Assembly (NCBI GenBank): GCA_041674465.1
Contig: JBAYVV010000070.1
Span: 1 to 19,523 of the forward strand
Reading direction: 5' to 3'
DNA length: 19,523 bases
Origin: JACRAR01 sp041674465
Lineage (GTDB): Bacteria > Pseudomonadota > Gammaproteobacteria > Burkholderiales > Rhodocyclaceae
Numbering within the stretch: the first letter of the stretch is position 1; each line of letters begins with the position of its first letter. The notes below the pieces were generated by a model, which was not told where the DNA came from, searched no databases, and saw only the letters and a list, made by a program, of their open reading frames with translations. Positions 7,996 through 15,264 of the stretch are shown here, piece after piece. Made by a program: the position numbers and the translations under genes.

Positions 7996-8622
7996 ATGCC
8001 TTCCCTTATCATCCGCCGCGACGGGAAACCCACCAAAGAGATTGAACTCGAAAAAGCGTTGACCCTGATCGGGCAGAAGTCTGACGCGGACATCGGCATC
8101 GAGGATGCCGAAGGGGTGGAGGAACGCGCCTCGATCCTCCTGGTTGGCGAGGATTACATTCTCGATGAACTCGCGGAATCCGCGGGCATCAAGGTCAATG
8201 GAAAAGCCACCAGGAAATGCGTCCTCAAGGACCGCGACCTCATCACCGTCGGCGAATACCGGATTACCTTCCAGGACAAGCGGGAAATGGAGAAACCACA
8301 GGGAATCGAAGATGATGCTGCGGTTCTCGAATTGATCGAGAAGCGGGAGAAGGAGGCCCACAAATCCCCTGCAGAGAAAAAGACGGAGCGGACGATCTTC
8401 GCAGTCCTGGGGGTGATTGTGGTCGGAATCTTCTTCTGGAGCTACCAGTCACATCTCGGCAGGCAGGCTGCCGAAGCGCAAGCAAAAGCCGCGCAGGCCA
8501 ATAAAGCCAGCCAGGAGGCTAAAAAGGTGGACCCGTTCCAGGAAAATGCCCGCGCTGTTGCCCAGTCGATGAAGCGTACGGATTCTGCTGCTGAAGCTCC
8601 GGCGGCCGGGACAAAGCCATAG
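7996..8622 (+). CDS. Membrane-anchored protein with degenerate FHA domain
   Basis: A 208-residue protein. Residues 1-95 fit the forkhead-associated fold: a strand pattern with LTLIGQKSDADIGI where FHA domains have LxIGRxxxxxI, then VNGK at about 67-70 and the final strand DLITVGEYRITF. The phosphothreonine-contacting Arg is replaced by Gln (IGQ), and the SRxHA segment reads VEERASI, so phosphopeptide binding is doubtful. A charged linker (100-132) precedes one membrane helix at about 133-150, then an Ala/Lys/Gln-rich tail likely forming a coiled coil and a disordered end. By charge the N-terminal domain is probably cytosolic. GAGG nine bases before the ATG supports the start. It is divergent from the PilZ gene. 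Confidence 0.72.
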   Translation: MPSLIIRRDGKPTKEIELEKALTLIGQKSDADIGIEDAEGVEERASILLVGEDYILDELAESAGIKVNGKATRKCVLKDRDLITVGEYRITFQDKREMEKPQGIEDDAAVLELIEKREKEAHKSPAEKKTERTIFAVLGVIVVGIFFWSYQSHLGRQAAEAQAKAAQANKASQEAKKVDPFQENARAVAQSMKRTDSAAEAPAAGTKP

Positions 8623-8759
8623 CACACCTTGTCGGGGCCGGTGGAGCGTGATCGCACCAAGAGCTGGGCTATGGCATCGTGGTGGTGCACCCGCATGTCA
8701 AACGAAATGATCGTGGATGCGCACGGAAGGGTGTGGCGTCGAGGTGCTGCACCCGCTGC

Positions 8760-9017
8760 TTAGCTGGGCGTCTGAGCGCCCGGTTTGCGTCCGGGCGCCG
8801 AGGGCGGAATGAATCCGGCAACTCGGCAAAGTGTTCCCTCGACGGCTTTGTCGCCCTGGAATCGTGTCACGCTGCAGCTGGATATTTCACCGCGCTGCGA
8901 CAGGGCCGAAATCGACGTGCGAACCTTGGCCAAAGGAATTCCCGTCGCTGCCGCAATCTCGGAATCGAGCCGTTGACCATGCTTCTTGAGGTACTGGAGA
9001 ATGGGGGCGGTGTTCAT
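8760..9017 (-). CDS. Small winged-helix DNA-binding protein
   Basis: An 85-residue protein whose first 60 residues read as a winged helix-turn-helix: DSEIAAATGIPLAKVRTSIS contains the two helices (about residues 18-37), followed by LSQRGEIS as the wing entry. The rest (CRVAGFIPPSAPGRK) is short and basic or disordered. Such MNTAPILxYLKKHGQRLDSEIA proteins occur in many betaproteobacteria without a known target. GGAG seven bases before the ATG supports the start at 9017. It lies 96 bp downstream of the phasin gene on the same strand, with a hairpin between; read-through could co-express them. It has no ligand or dimer domain beyond the wing, so targets cannot be inferred. Confidence 0.7.
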   Translation of the reverse strand: MNTAPILQYLKKHGQRLDSEIAAATGIPLAKVRTSISALSQRGEISSCSVTRFQGDKAVEGTLCRVAGFIPPSAPGRKPGAQTPS

Positions 9018-9043
9018 GTCGATACTCCATTTAGGAAACCAAA

Positions 9044-9095
9044 CGCCCCAACCTTTGAAAAAATCCGGCTGGGGCGGCTCTGACCGAAGTCAGAG
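9044..9095 (-). terminator. Stem-loops between the phasin and winged-helix genes
   Basis: On the minus strand CTCTGAC-TTCG-GTCAGAG (9095-9078) is a perfect 7-bp stem with a UUCG-type tetraloop, 19 bases after the phasin stop. It is followed by a second inverted repeat (CGCCCCA, 9076-9070, with TGGGGCG, 9050-9044) whose loop contains a T6 run (9063-9058). The T run is about 14 bases past the first stem, so this may be an attenuating or mRNA-stabilising structure rather than a simple terminator. Confidence 0.55.
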
Positions 9096-9113
9096 AGGAT
9101 ACACCGAAAAGAA

Positions 9114-9668
9114 TCAGGCGGCTTTCTTGTTCTTGCCGTTCGCGCCAATCGCCTTCACCGTGGCGCTGGTTGCGGTTGCCAGATTGGCTTCGACAATCTC
9201 GGCGACTTGCTTCGAGGCCTTGCTGATGTTGTCATAAGCCGAGTTGGCGGCGGCGAAGGCCGACTTGAAGGCGGCGACGGCTGTCTCGGAACCTGCCGGG
9301 GCGTTCTTGGAAGCCTTGTCGATGACGTTGGAGAAGTTCGCACTGACCTCGGAAAACTGGGCTTCGAGAATCTTCGAGATTTCTTCCTGAGTCTGGCTGG
9401 CAATTTCATAAACGCTGCGCGAATAGGCGACCAGCTTCTCGACGGCGGGCTGTGCCAGGGTCGATTGCAGGGCAACCAGTTGCTGCGGATCCTTGATGCC
9501 CAGCAGAGCCTTGGTGTTGGCGACGCTGTCTTCGAGGAAGGAACGGCTGACGTTGAGGTTGAGGGCGGAAATGCGCTCGGTGCTCACGAAGGCGGTATTG
9601 GCCAGGGTGAGGAAGCTTTCGACGGCGGCTTTGTTGGCAGAAGCCAGGCTTTCGGGGGTAGCGAACAT
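9114..9668 (-). CDS. phaP: Phasin (polyhydroxyalkanoate granule-associated protein)
   Basis: A 184-residue, almost wholly helical, Ala- and Ser-rich protein with no signal peptide. It matches the phasin family common in Ralstonia and Rhodocyclales: the MFATPESLASANKAAVE opening, a middle region with LVALQSTLAQPAVEKLVAYSR, and an Ala/Lys-rich C-terminus ending NGKNKKAA. Phasins coat cytoplasmic PHB granules, setting their size and number, and accumulate only when polymer is made. AGGAG seven bases before the ATG supports the start. The gene has its own near-perfect promoter and a palindromic operator at the transcription start (listed separately), which fits PhaR control. No PHB synthesis genes are in the window, which is common because phaP genes are often unlinked. 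Confidence 0.93.
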   Translation of the reverse strand: MFATPESLASANKAAVESFLTLANTAFVSTERISALNLNVSRSFLEDSVANTKALLGIKDPQQLVALQSTLAQPAVEKLVAYSRSVYEIASQTQEEISKILEAQFSEVSANFSNVIDKASKNAPAGSETAVAAFKSAFAAANSAYDNISKASKQVAEIVEANLATATSATVKAIGANGKNKKAA

Positions 9669-9715
9669 TGTGAATCTCCTGTCAAATGTGAGGTGGAAGA
9701 TCAGTTGAAATCATT

Positions 9716-9730
9716 TGCTGCAGTGCAGCA
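9716..9730 (-). promoter_or_regulatory. 15-bp palindromic operator, candidate PhaR site
   Basis: TGCTGCA-G-TGCAGCA is a perfect palindrome with 7-bp arms. It contains CTGC-N3-GCAG, the form reported for PhaR binding in Paracoccus denitrificans. It begins where transcription from the adjacent promoter should start (about 9731), so a bound protein would block initiation. The assignment to PhaR is inference; no phaR gene is in the window. Confidence 0.65.
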
Positions 9731-9737
9731 TGTGGCC

Positions 9738-9765
9738 ATTATATGGATGGATTGGCGGTTGTCAA
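9738..9765 (-). promoter_or_regulatory. Consensus sigma70 promoter of the phasin gene
   Basis: On the minus strand a perfect -35 TTGACA (9765-9760) and a perfect -10 TATAAT (9743-9738) are separated by 16 bp. The predicted start at about 9731 gives a leader of roughly 62 bases ahead of the phasin ATG at 9668. Such a strong promoter fits the high abundance of phasins and would need tight repression, consistent with the operator just downstream. Confidence 0.85.
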
Positions 9766-9854
9766 GGATTATTTTTGCGTTGCAACAATTGTTTTGAATC
9801 AATGAGTTTTGAGTGTTCTGGGGTGAAACCCTGTTTTTCGGCAAGAGGCGATTG

Positions 9855-10142
9855 ATGAAGTTGAAACATATCAACATCCATGTATTCGGCATTGTGCAGG
9901 GTGTGTCGTTTCGCGCCCATACCCGGGACCAGGCGGAATCGCTCGGGCTGACCGGATATGTTTGCAACGAGCCGGACGACACTGTGTATATCGAGGCCGA
10001 AGGTGCCGAGGAGGATTTGGCGAGCCTGGCGCGCTGGTGTCACCAAGGCCCGTCCCTGGCCGAAGTCGAGCGGGTCGACGTGAGCGAGGGGCAAATCAGG
10101 AACTATCCGGATTTTCGCATCGCCTGGGGGCGGCAGGTCTAG
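9855..10142 (+). CDS. acyP: Acylphosphatase
   Basis: A 95-residue protein, the standard acylphosphatase length. The signature GIVQGVSFR (residues 12-20) supplies the phosphate loop and catalytic Arg20. GYVCNEPDDTV (34-44) supplies catalytic Asn38. The enzyme hydrolyses carboxyl-phosphate bonds in small acyl phosphates such as acetyl phosphate or 1,3-bisphosphoglycerate, in the cytosol. The start at 9855 is preferred over the in-frame GTG or ATG upstream because GAGG lies six bases before it and family homology begins at MKLKHI. It is divergent from the phasin gene (186 bp between the start codons) and its stop is 4 bp from the stop of the convergent dehydrogenase gene. Confidence 0.93.
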   Translation: MKLKHINIHVFGIVQGVSFRAHTRDQAESLGLTGYVCNEPDDTVYIEAEGAEEDLASLARWCHQGPSLAEVERVDVSEGQIRNYPDFRIAWGRQV

Positions 10143-10146
10143 CGCA

Positions 10147-11262
10147 TCAGCGCGTCGGTGTTGCCGCCGGCGGGCGCACGGCATGCCGCACGCGGTAGAG
10201 TGCGCCCGTCTGGTCATCCGAAATCACCAGGCTGCCGTCGGGCAGGACCAACACGTCGGCAGGACGACCCCAGGCATTCTCCCCCTGCAGCCAGCCCGTG
10301 ACGAAAGGCTCGTAGGCTACAACGCGAGCGCCATCCAGCTTCACCAGCATCACCCGGTAGCCGCTTTTCTTCGAGCGGTTCCATGAACCGTGTTCGGCGA
10401 TGAAGATCTGTCCGCGATAGTTTTCCGGAAACTGCGTTCCCGTGTAGAAGCGCATGCCAAGGGCGGCAACGTGCGCTCCCAGCGCCTGGGCGGGGGTGAT
10501 GAATTCGCTGCAGGCGCGCTTGCGGCCAAACTCGGGATCCGGCAGCGTGCCGCCGTGGCAATAGGGATAGCCGAAGTGCATGCCGGAACGCGGCCCGTGG
10601 TTGAGCTCGTCGGGCGGCGCATCGTCGCCCAGCATGTCGCGGCCGTTGTCGGTGAACCACAACTCGCGGGTGCGCGGATGCCAGTCGAAGCCGACGCTGT
10701 TGCGGATACCCCGGGCAAAGACCTGCGCCTGCGATCCGTCCGGTTTCATGCGCAGGATATGGGCATGGCGCTCGGGGTCGGGCTCGCAGATGTTGCAGGG
10801 GGCGCCGACCGGAACATACAGCCAGCCATCCGGCCCGAAGGCGATGAATTTCCAGCCATGGTGCTTTTCGCTGGGCAGGTCGTCCTTGACGACCACAGGG
10901 GTGGGTGGATGCGCGAGGCGCTGACCGATATTGTCGAGGCGCAGGATGCGATTAACTGCCGAAACATACAGGCTGCCCTCACGAAAAGCGACACCGACCG
11001 GCATGTCGAGTCCTTGCGCGACGACATGCAGCGGTCCGGCGCGATAGTTTGCATCCAGGGGCAGGGCAAATACCTTGCCCACGCCCCTCGATCCGACATA
11101 GAGCACGCGGTCATCGCCGAGCGCCATTTGCCGGGCATTGGGCACGCGGGCCAGCAGTTCGATCGAGAAGCCGGGCGGCAATTTGAGCAGGTCGAGCGGC
11201 AAATCCTCGGCATGGGTGCCGGCGCAGAAGATTGCAAACAGGAAGCCTAACAGTATTTTCAT
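10147..11262 (-). CDS. Exported PQQ-dependent sugar (sorbosone-type) dehydrogenase
   Basis: A 371-residue protein with a signal peptide (MKILLGFLFAIFCAGTHA, cleavage before ED). It shows the beta-propeller features of soluble glucose/sorbosone dehydrogenases: LPPGFSIELLARVPNARQ at the mature N-terminus, HHGWKFIAFGPDGWLYV with the likely catalytic His, ARGIRNSVGFDWHP, LWFTDNGRDMLGDD and IAEHGSWNRSKKSG. It would oxidise an aldose or similar compound in the periplasm using PQQ; the true substrate is unknown. CNIC, YCHGG and RACSE cysteines may form disulfides; there is no CxxCH haem site. The start at 11262 is chosen for the signal peptide, though the ribosome site is poor. The frame extends to 11472 but that part lacks family similarity. 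Confidence 0.85.
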   Translation of the reverse strand: MKILLGFLFAIFCAGTHAEDLPLDLLKLPPGFSIELLARVPNARQMALGDDRVLYVGSRGVGKVFALPLDANYRAGPLHVVAQGLDMPVGVAFREGSLYVSAVNRILRLDNIGQRLAHPPTPVVVKDDLPSEKHHGWKFIAFGPDGWLYVPVGAPCNICEPDPERHAHILRMKPDGSQAQVFARGIRNSVGFDWHPRTRELWFTDNGRDMLGDDAPPDELNHGPRSGMHFGYPYCHGGTLPDPEFGRKRACSEFITPAQALGAHVAALGMRFYTGTQFPENYRGQIFIAEHGSWNRSKKSGYRVMLVKLDGARVVAYEPFVTGWLQGENAWGRPADVLVLPDGSLVISDDQTGALYRVRHAVRPPAATPTR

Positions 11263-11520
11263 CTTTAAATCTGAGGTGGTTTTTTGTCGCAATTCGAATG
11301 ACTGACGGGCGCCGCCGATTGTAACCGGGCGCAAGCGGATCGCACGGACAGGCGGGGCGCCTTTTCCCGCCGCCGTTCCGAAGAAATTGCCGCAGACCAG
11401 GCAGGGATTGCCGATGCCGTATCGGCTTGCACTGCCAATCACTTGAAACAAGGGGAGGTATTTTTCTGGCATGGGTCGTGCTCACAGCTTGTCAAACCCT
11501 TAAGTGAGCATCGGAGCGCC

Positions 11521-11997
11521 ATGCAGCTTTCTACTATCTCAAGCCCATCGCCTCAGGCCTTGCTGCCCGAGAGCCTGCCGAACATCAACCGGCAGGGCAG
11601 TTTCGCGGAAAAAGGGACACCGGCAACATCCCCAGGGATTTCTGCCACAACGCCAGGTGCAGCCAAGGACGCTGCGGATGGGGAACGCGTCACGCTGACG
11701 GCGGTGGGAACGGCCCAGCGCGGCATGGCAGATTTGGTTCCGGTCTATGCAGAGATATGGAAGGGTGGCGCGAAGGTTGCGGAGATAGATATTCACGGCG
11801 GGGTCACCCCCGTCAATGGCCTCGTTGCCGCATCGCCGGGCACGGTCGCCGGCGATGGTGCGCTGCTGGCTGCGCGGCGTGCAGCGGAAATCGTGCGCTC
11901 CATTGGCGGTGAGATTCGCGTCGGTGGCCAGGTCATGGACAGCCAGACGCTCGACATGCGCGCTAGGTTGAGGCAGATGTACGGCACGACGGCCTGA
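11521..11997 (+). CDS. Unrecognised protein with disordered N-terminus
   Basis: A 158-residue protein I cannot place in a family. Residues 1-50 are rich in Ser, Pro, Ala and Gly and look disordered. Residues 55-158 look folded, with ERVTLTAVGTAQ, YAEIWKGGAKVAEIDIHGG and AARRAAEIVRSIGGEIRVGGQ giving alternating strands and a helix. No signal peptide, cysteine or membrane helix is visible, so it is probably cytosolic. The ATG at 11521 has GGAG four bases upstream, slightly close; a TTG start at 11443 is possible but its 26 extra residues look like non-coding sequence. The upstream 258 bp to the divergent dehydrogenase gene holds no other gene that I can see. The sensor kinase starts 123 bp downstream on the same strand, so they may be co-transcribed. 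Confidence 0.65.
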   Translation: MQLSTISSPSPQALLPESLPNINRQGSFAEKGTPATSPGISATTPGAAKDAADGERVTLTAVGTAQRGMADLVPVYAEIWKGGAKVAEIDIHGGVTPVNGLVAASPGTVAGDGALLAARRAAEIVRSIGGEIRVGGQVMDSQTLDMRARLRQMYGTTA

Positions 11998-12120
11998 GGG
12001 CAGGCAAAACTTCTCGGCGGGGCGATTCCTGCCGATTCCGTGTTGGCAAGGTAATATCCCGGAATTGATTCAATTGCGTGGTTGACCTGCGCGGCGAAAT
12101 TTTCTGGGGAGTCTTCCTGC

Positions 12121-14880
12121 ATGACCGGGAATGTCTATCTGCGCCAATGGCTGATTCTTGTCGCCGCATTGCTGTTGCTGGGCGGCGCAGTGGTCTGGAA
12201 TTTGTACAACACACACGAGTCGATCGAGACCGACGAAAGTGAGCGGCTGGCACTCCAGGCTGAAATCATCGAGAAGAACGTGGTGCCGCAATTACTCCTG
12301 GCGAACCGCGTCATCGACAACATCATCAAAACACTGCCCCAATGGCAGGCCAACAAAAACGGGTTCAACCATGGCAACCTCGATCTGCAACTCATCAACG
12401 ACACGCTCATCGGCATTCGGCCGATCTTTGTCATCAACGCAGAAGGCATCGTGATTGCTTCCAGCAACGCGACGATGATCGGCCAGAATTTCAAGCAACG
12501 GGAGTATCTCCAGCTTGCGCTGAAAAATCCGGATCCCGGAATATTTCATGTCAGCGCTCCGTTCAAGACGGTTCTCGATGCTTATGCTATCAACATGTTT
12601 CGAGCCATGCGCGGGTCGCGTGGTGAATTTGCCGGTATCGTCGTTGTCAGCGCCATTCCGGAATATTTCACGACACTGCTGGATTCCGTACGCTATGCAG
12701 AAGACATGAGAGTGTCCTTGATCCATGGGGATGGCAAGCTGTTCCTGATCGTTCCACCTCGTCCCGACATCGAAGGTATCAACCTCGGTATACCCGGCAC
12801 ATTTTTTACTCGCCATATGGAAAGCGGGCGGCAGGCGAGCAGGATGACAGGTCGGCTAATAAACATCGGTGAGGAACGAATGGTGTCGCTGCGCACCATC
12901 CATCCCGAGAGCCTGACCATGGATAAGCCGCTGGTGATACACGTCAATCGCGATGTCGAGCGCATTTTTGCCGAATGGCGTGCGGCTGCGTATCTGCAGG
13001 CAGAGATATTCCTGATTCTGGTTTTTGTGACCACGCTGGGGCTGTACATGTATCAAAGGAAAGCTGTGGAAAACCAGCGCCTGAAATTGGCGCGAGAAAC
13101 TGACCGTGAGCAAACCGAGATCAACTTTCACGCGATCCTGGAAGCATCGCCGGTACCCTTGGTGGTGAACGATTATCAGGACAACGTTCTTTACCTGAAC
13201 GCTGCTTTCATTCGCACCTTCGGCTATACCCTCGAAGACATGCCTACCCTGGCGCAATGGTGGCCCAAGGCTTATCCGGATCCGGCCTATCGGCAGTGGG
13301 TTGTCGGAGCCTGGGAGGCTTACCTGAAACAAGACCAGGAACAACAGACCCAGTTTGTGCCATTTGAGCTCAACATCTGCTCAAAGGACGGCACGGTGCG
13401 CACCGTGCTGGCCGAGGTTGATCCCATCGTTTTTGCGCAGTCGAGGAGTCATTTGGTGTCGTTTTACGACATCACCGAACGCAAGACGGCCGAAACCGCC
13501 GTCCTGTTGAGCAACAATCTGCTGCAGGCCACGCTCGACGCTATCCCGGATCTGCTGTTCGAGGTCGATGTGGAAGGGCGCATCTACAATTACCACGCGC
13601 AGCGGCGCGATGTGCTGGCAGCTCCGCCTGTAGCCTTTCTCGGTAAGACCTTCGGGGATGTTCTGCCTCCGGGACCCTCGCAAATTTGTCTGACGGCAAT
13701 CCGGGAAGCTGCCGAGCGTGGCTTGTCGACCGGCAAGGAATATAGCCTCACCCTACCCCATGGCGAGTTCTGGTTCGAATTGTCGGTGGCACCCATGGCG
13801 CAAATTACCGACGAGGACAGGCATTTCGTCGCCCTGGCGCGCGATGTCACAGAGCGCAAGCGCCTCCGGGGACAACTGCTGGCATTCCTGGAGAACAGCG
13901 CCGTGGTGGCGTACATTGTGGACGAAAATAATCGCTATACATTTATCAGCGACAACTATTCGCGAACGTTCGCTTTGCCCAGAGAGCGGATTGTCGGCAA
14001 GACCAACCACGAGATCTGGCCGCCTGAGATTGCCGATGTCTACGAGCGCAACAGCCAACAGGTCAGGGCAAAAGGCGGCGTTGTCGAAGCGATCGAACCG
14101 GGACCCATGGGCGACGGCTCATGGTGGCTGTCCAACAAATTCGTGTTTCAGGATGCCCAGGGGAAATCCATGCTCGGTGGCCTGTCCGTCAATATCTCCA
14201 ACCGGGTTCGCGAAGAACAGCTGAGAATCGAAAAGGAAAGGGCGCATCGGATTACTCTGGTGCGGGAAGTCCATCACCGCATCAAGAACAATCTGCAAAG
14301 CGTCGCTGGCCTGTTGCGGCGTGAGTTGGGAAAGTTCGCCGAATCGCAGCCACGTCTGGAAACGGCGATCAGCCAGGTCAATGTGATTGCCGTGATTCAT
14401 GGACTGCAGGGTGTCGAAAGCCGGGAGGCGACTCGCTTGCATGAAGTGGTGCGCAGCATCTGCAAATCAGTGGCCGAAGTGAGGCAATGCTACATCGAAT
14501 TGCTTGAGCCGGCGATTGATGCAATTAATGCAACTATCCACCGAATTGAAATCAACCAGGAGGAAGCCGTTTCGGTGGCCCTGGTTCTCAACGAACTGAT
14601 CCTGAATGCCGTCAAGCATTCGCCCGAAGGCTCGGTACCTCAGGTTTCAATGAGCGCGGAAGGCAATACGGCCCGCATCGTCATCAGCAATGTCACGAAA
14701 GACACGCCGGCATTCGACATCAAGAGCGGCGCCGGCATCTCCACAGGCCTGAGCCTGGTGCGTTCTCTATTGCCGGAGCAGGGTGCGCAACTGACTTATG
14801 CAACTGATCCGCAAGGCAGGCTGACTGTAACACTGGTGCTAGCAGCACCTGTGATTGTCTTCGATATGCCCACGGAGTAG
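12121..14880 (+). CDS. Membrane sensor histidine kinase: Cache, three PAS, HisKA_2, HATPase
   Basis: A 919-residue hybrid-free sensor kinase. Membrane helix 1 spans about 9-26. The periplasmic part (27-290) resembles a double Cache domain, with FVINAEGIVIASSNATMIGQ and QREYLQLAL. Membrane helix 2 spans about 294-314. Three PAS domains follow at about 333-457, 465-580 and 581-700, the first two ending in the PAC-type DITERK and DVTERK. The HisKA_2 motif EVHHRIKNNLQ starts at residue 716; the His before Arg (719) is the likely phosphoacceptor. The N box LNELILNAVKH lies near 823, and a G box GAGISTGLSLV near 866. The canonical DxGxG ATP-lid motif is replaced by SNVTKD. GGGGAG nine bases upstream supports the start. 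No receiver or response regulator is adjacent, so its partner is unknown. Confidence 0.92.
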   Translation: MTGNVYLRQWLILVAALLLLGGAVVWNLYNTHESIETDESERLALQAEIIEKNVVPQLLLANRVIDNIIKTLPQWQANKNGFNHGNLDLQLINDTLIGIRPIFVINAEGIVIASSNATMIGQNFKQREYLQLALKNPDPGIFHVSAPFKTVLDAYAINMFRAMRGSRGEFAGIVVVSAIPEYFTTLLDSVRYAEDMRVSLIHGDGKLFLIVPPRPDIEGINLGIPGTFFTRHMESGRQASRMTGRLINIGEERMVSLRTIHPESLTMDKPLVIHVNRDVERIFAEWRAAAYLQAEIFLILVFVTTLGLYMYQRKAVENQRLKLARETDREQTEINFHAILEASPVPLVVNDYQDNVLYLNAAFIRTFGYTLEDMPTLAQWWPKAYPDPAYRQWVVGAWEAYLKQDQEQQTQFVPFELNICSKDGTVRTVLAEVDPIVFAQSRSHLVSFYDITERKTAETAVLLSNNLLQATLDAIPDLLFEVDVEGRIYNYHAQRRDVLAAPPVAFLGKTFGDVLPPGPSQICLTAIREAAERGLSTGKEYSLTLPHGEFWFELSVAPMAQITDEDRHFVALARDVTERKRLRGQLLAFLENSAVVAYIVDENNRYTFISDNYSRTFALPRERIVGKTNHEIWPPEIADVYERNSQQVRAKGGVVEAIEPGPMGDGSWWLSNKFVFQDAQGKSMLGGLSVNISNRVREEQLRIEKERAHRITLVREVHHRIKNNLQSVAGLLRRELGKFAESQPRLETAISQVNVIAVIHGLQGVESREATRLHEVVRSICKSVAEVRQCYIELLEPAIDAINATIHRIEINQEEAVSVALVLNELILNAVKHSPEGSVPQVSMSAEGNTARIVISNVTKDTPAFDIKSGAGISTGLSLVRSLLPEQGAQLTYATDPQGRLTVTLVLAAPVIVFDMPTE

Positions 14881-14883
14881 TGC

Positions 14884-15108
14884 TCACTCCAGGGAGTCGC
14901 GCAGTTCGTCGAGAACCATGCGGAGCAGTTGCCGCGCCTCGTCATTGCTGTCCAGGTAGGACGCCGTTGCCATGAGGTGGGCACAGAGCTGGTCATAGGT
15001 TCTCAGGACGGCGTCGCGTTGCGGATGCTCGATTGCCAGCGCCTTGACCATCAGGCTGATGGCTGTCATTTGCCGTGCCAGAGTGCCGTCGTCGGGAATG
15101 ATGTCCAT
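14884..15108 (-). CDS. Small helical protein of unknown function
   Basis: A 74-residue acidic, probably all-helical protein (TLARQMTAISLMVKALA, RTYDQLCAHLMATASYL and QLLRMVLDELRDSLE). I do not recognise a family. The start at 15108 has an excellent ribosome site, GGAGG seven bases upstream, with a leader (GGAGGATTCACC) much like those of the phasin and PilZ genes. The in-frame extension to 15174 is therefore unlikely. Its stop is separated by 3 bp from the stop of the convergent sensor kinase gene. It is divergent from the short-chain dehydrogenase gene. No signal peptide or membrane segment is seen. Confidence 0.68.
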   Translation of the reverse strand: MDIIPDDGTLARQMTAISLMVKALAIEHPQRDAVLRTYDQLCAHLMATASYLDSNDEARQLLRMVLDELRDSLE

Positions 15109-15264
15109 GGTGAATCCTCCGTCGATGATGCCAGCCCCCGCTTGCGCCAAACCGTTTAGACTGCGGCTGGACAAGGCAAGGAGAACCCAAAGAGATTATT
15201 GCAGCAGCCTTGCCAAAAAGCGATCGGAATTTTCCCGCTAAAACATTGGATCAGGAGTAATTCG

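Noticed and set aside
8623..8759. Possible small gene or RNA between the FHA-like and winged-helix genes
   Set aside because: Only short imperfect GGTG/CACC inverted repeats are visible, with no ribosome site, good start or stable terminator.
10700..10810. Haem c site in the PQQ-type dehydrogenase (CNIC)
   Set aside because: The motif is not followed by His (CNICEP), so no covalent haem site; disulfide use is more likely.
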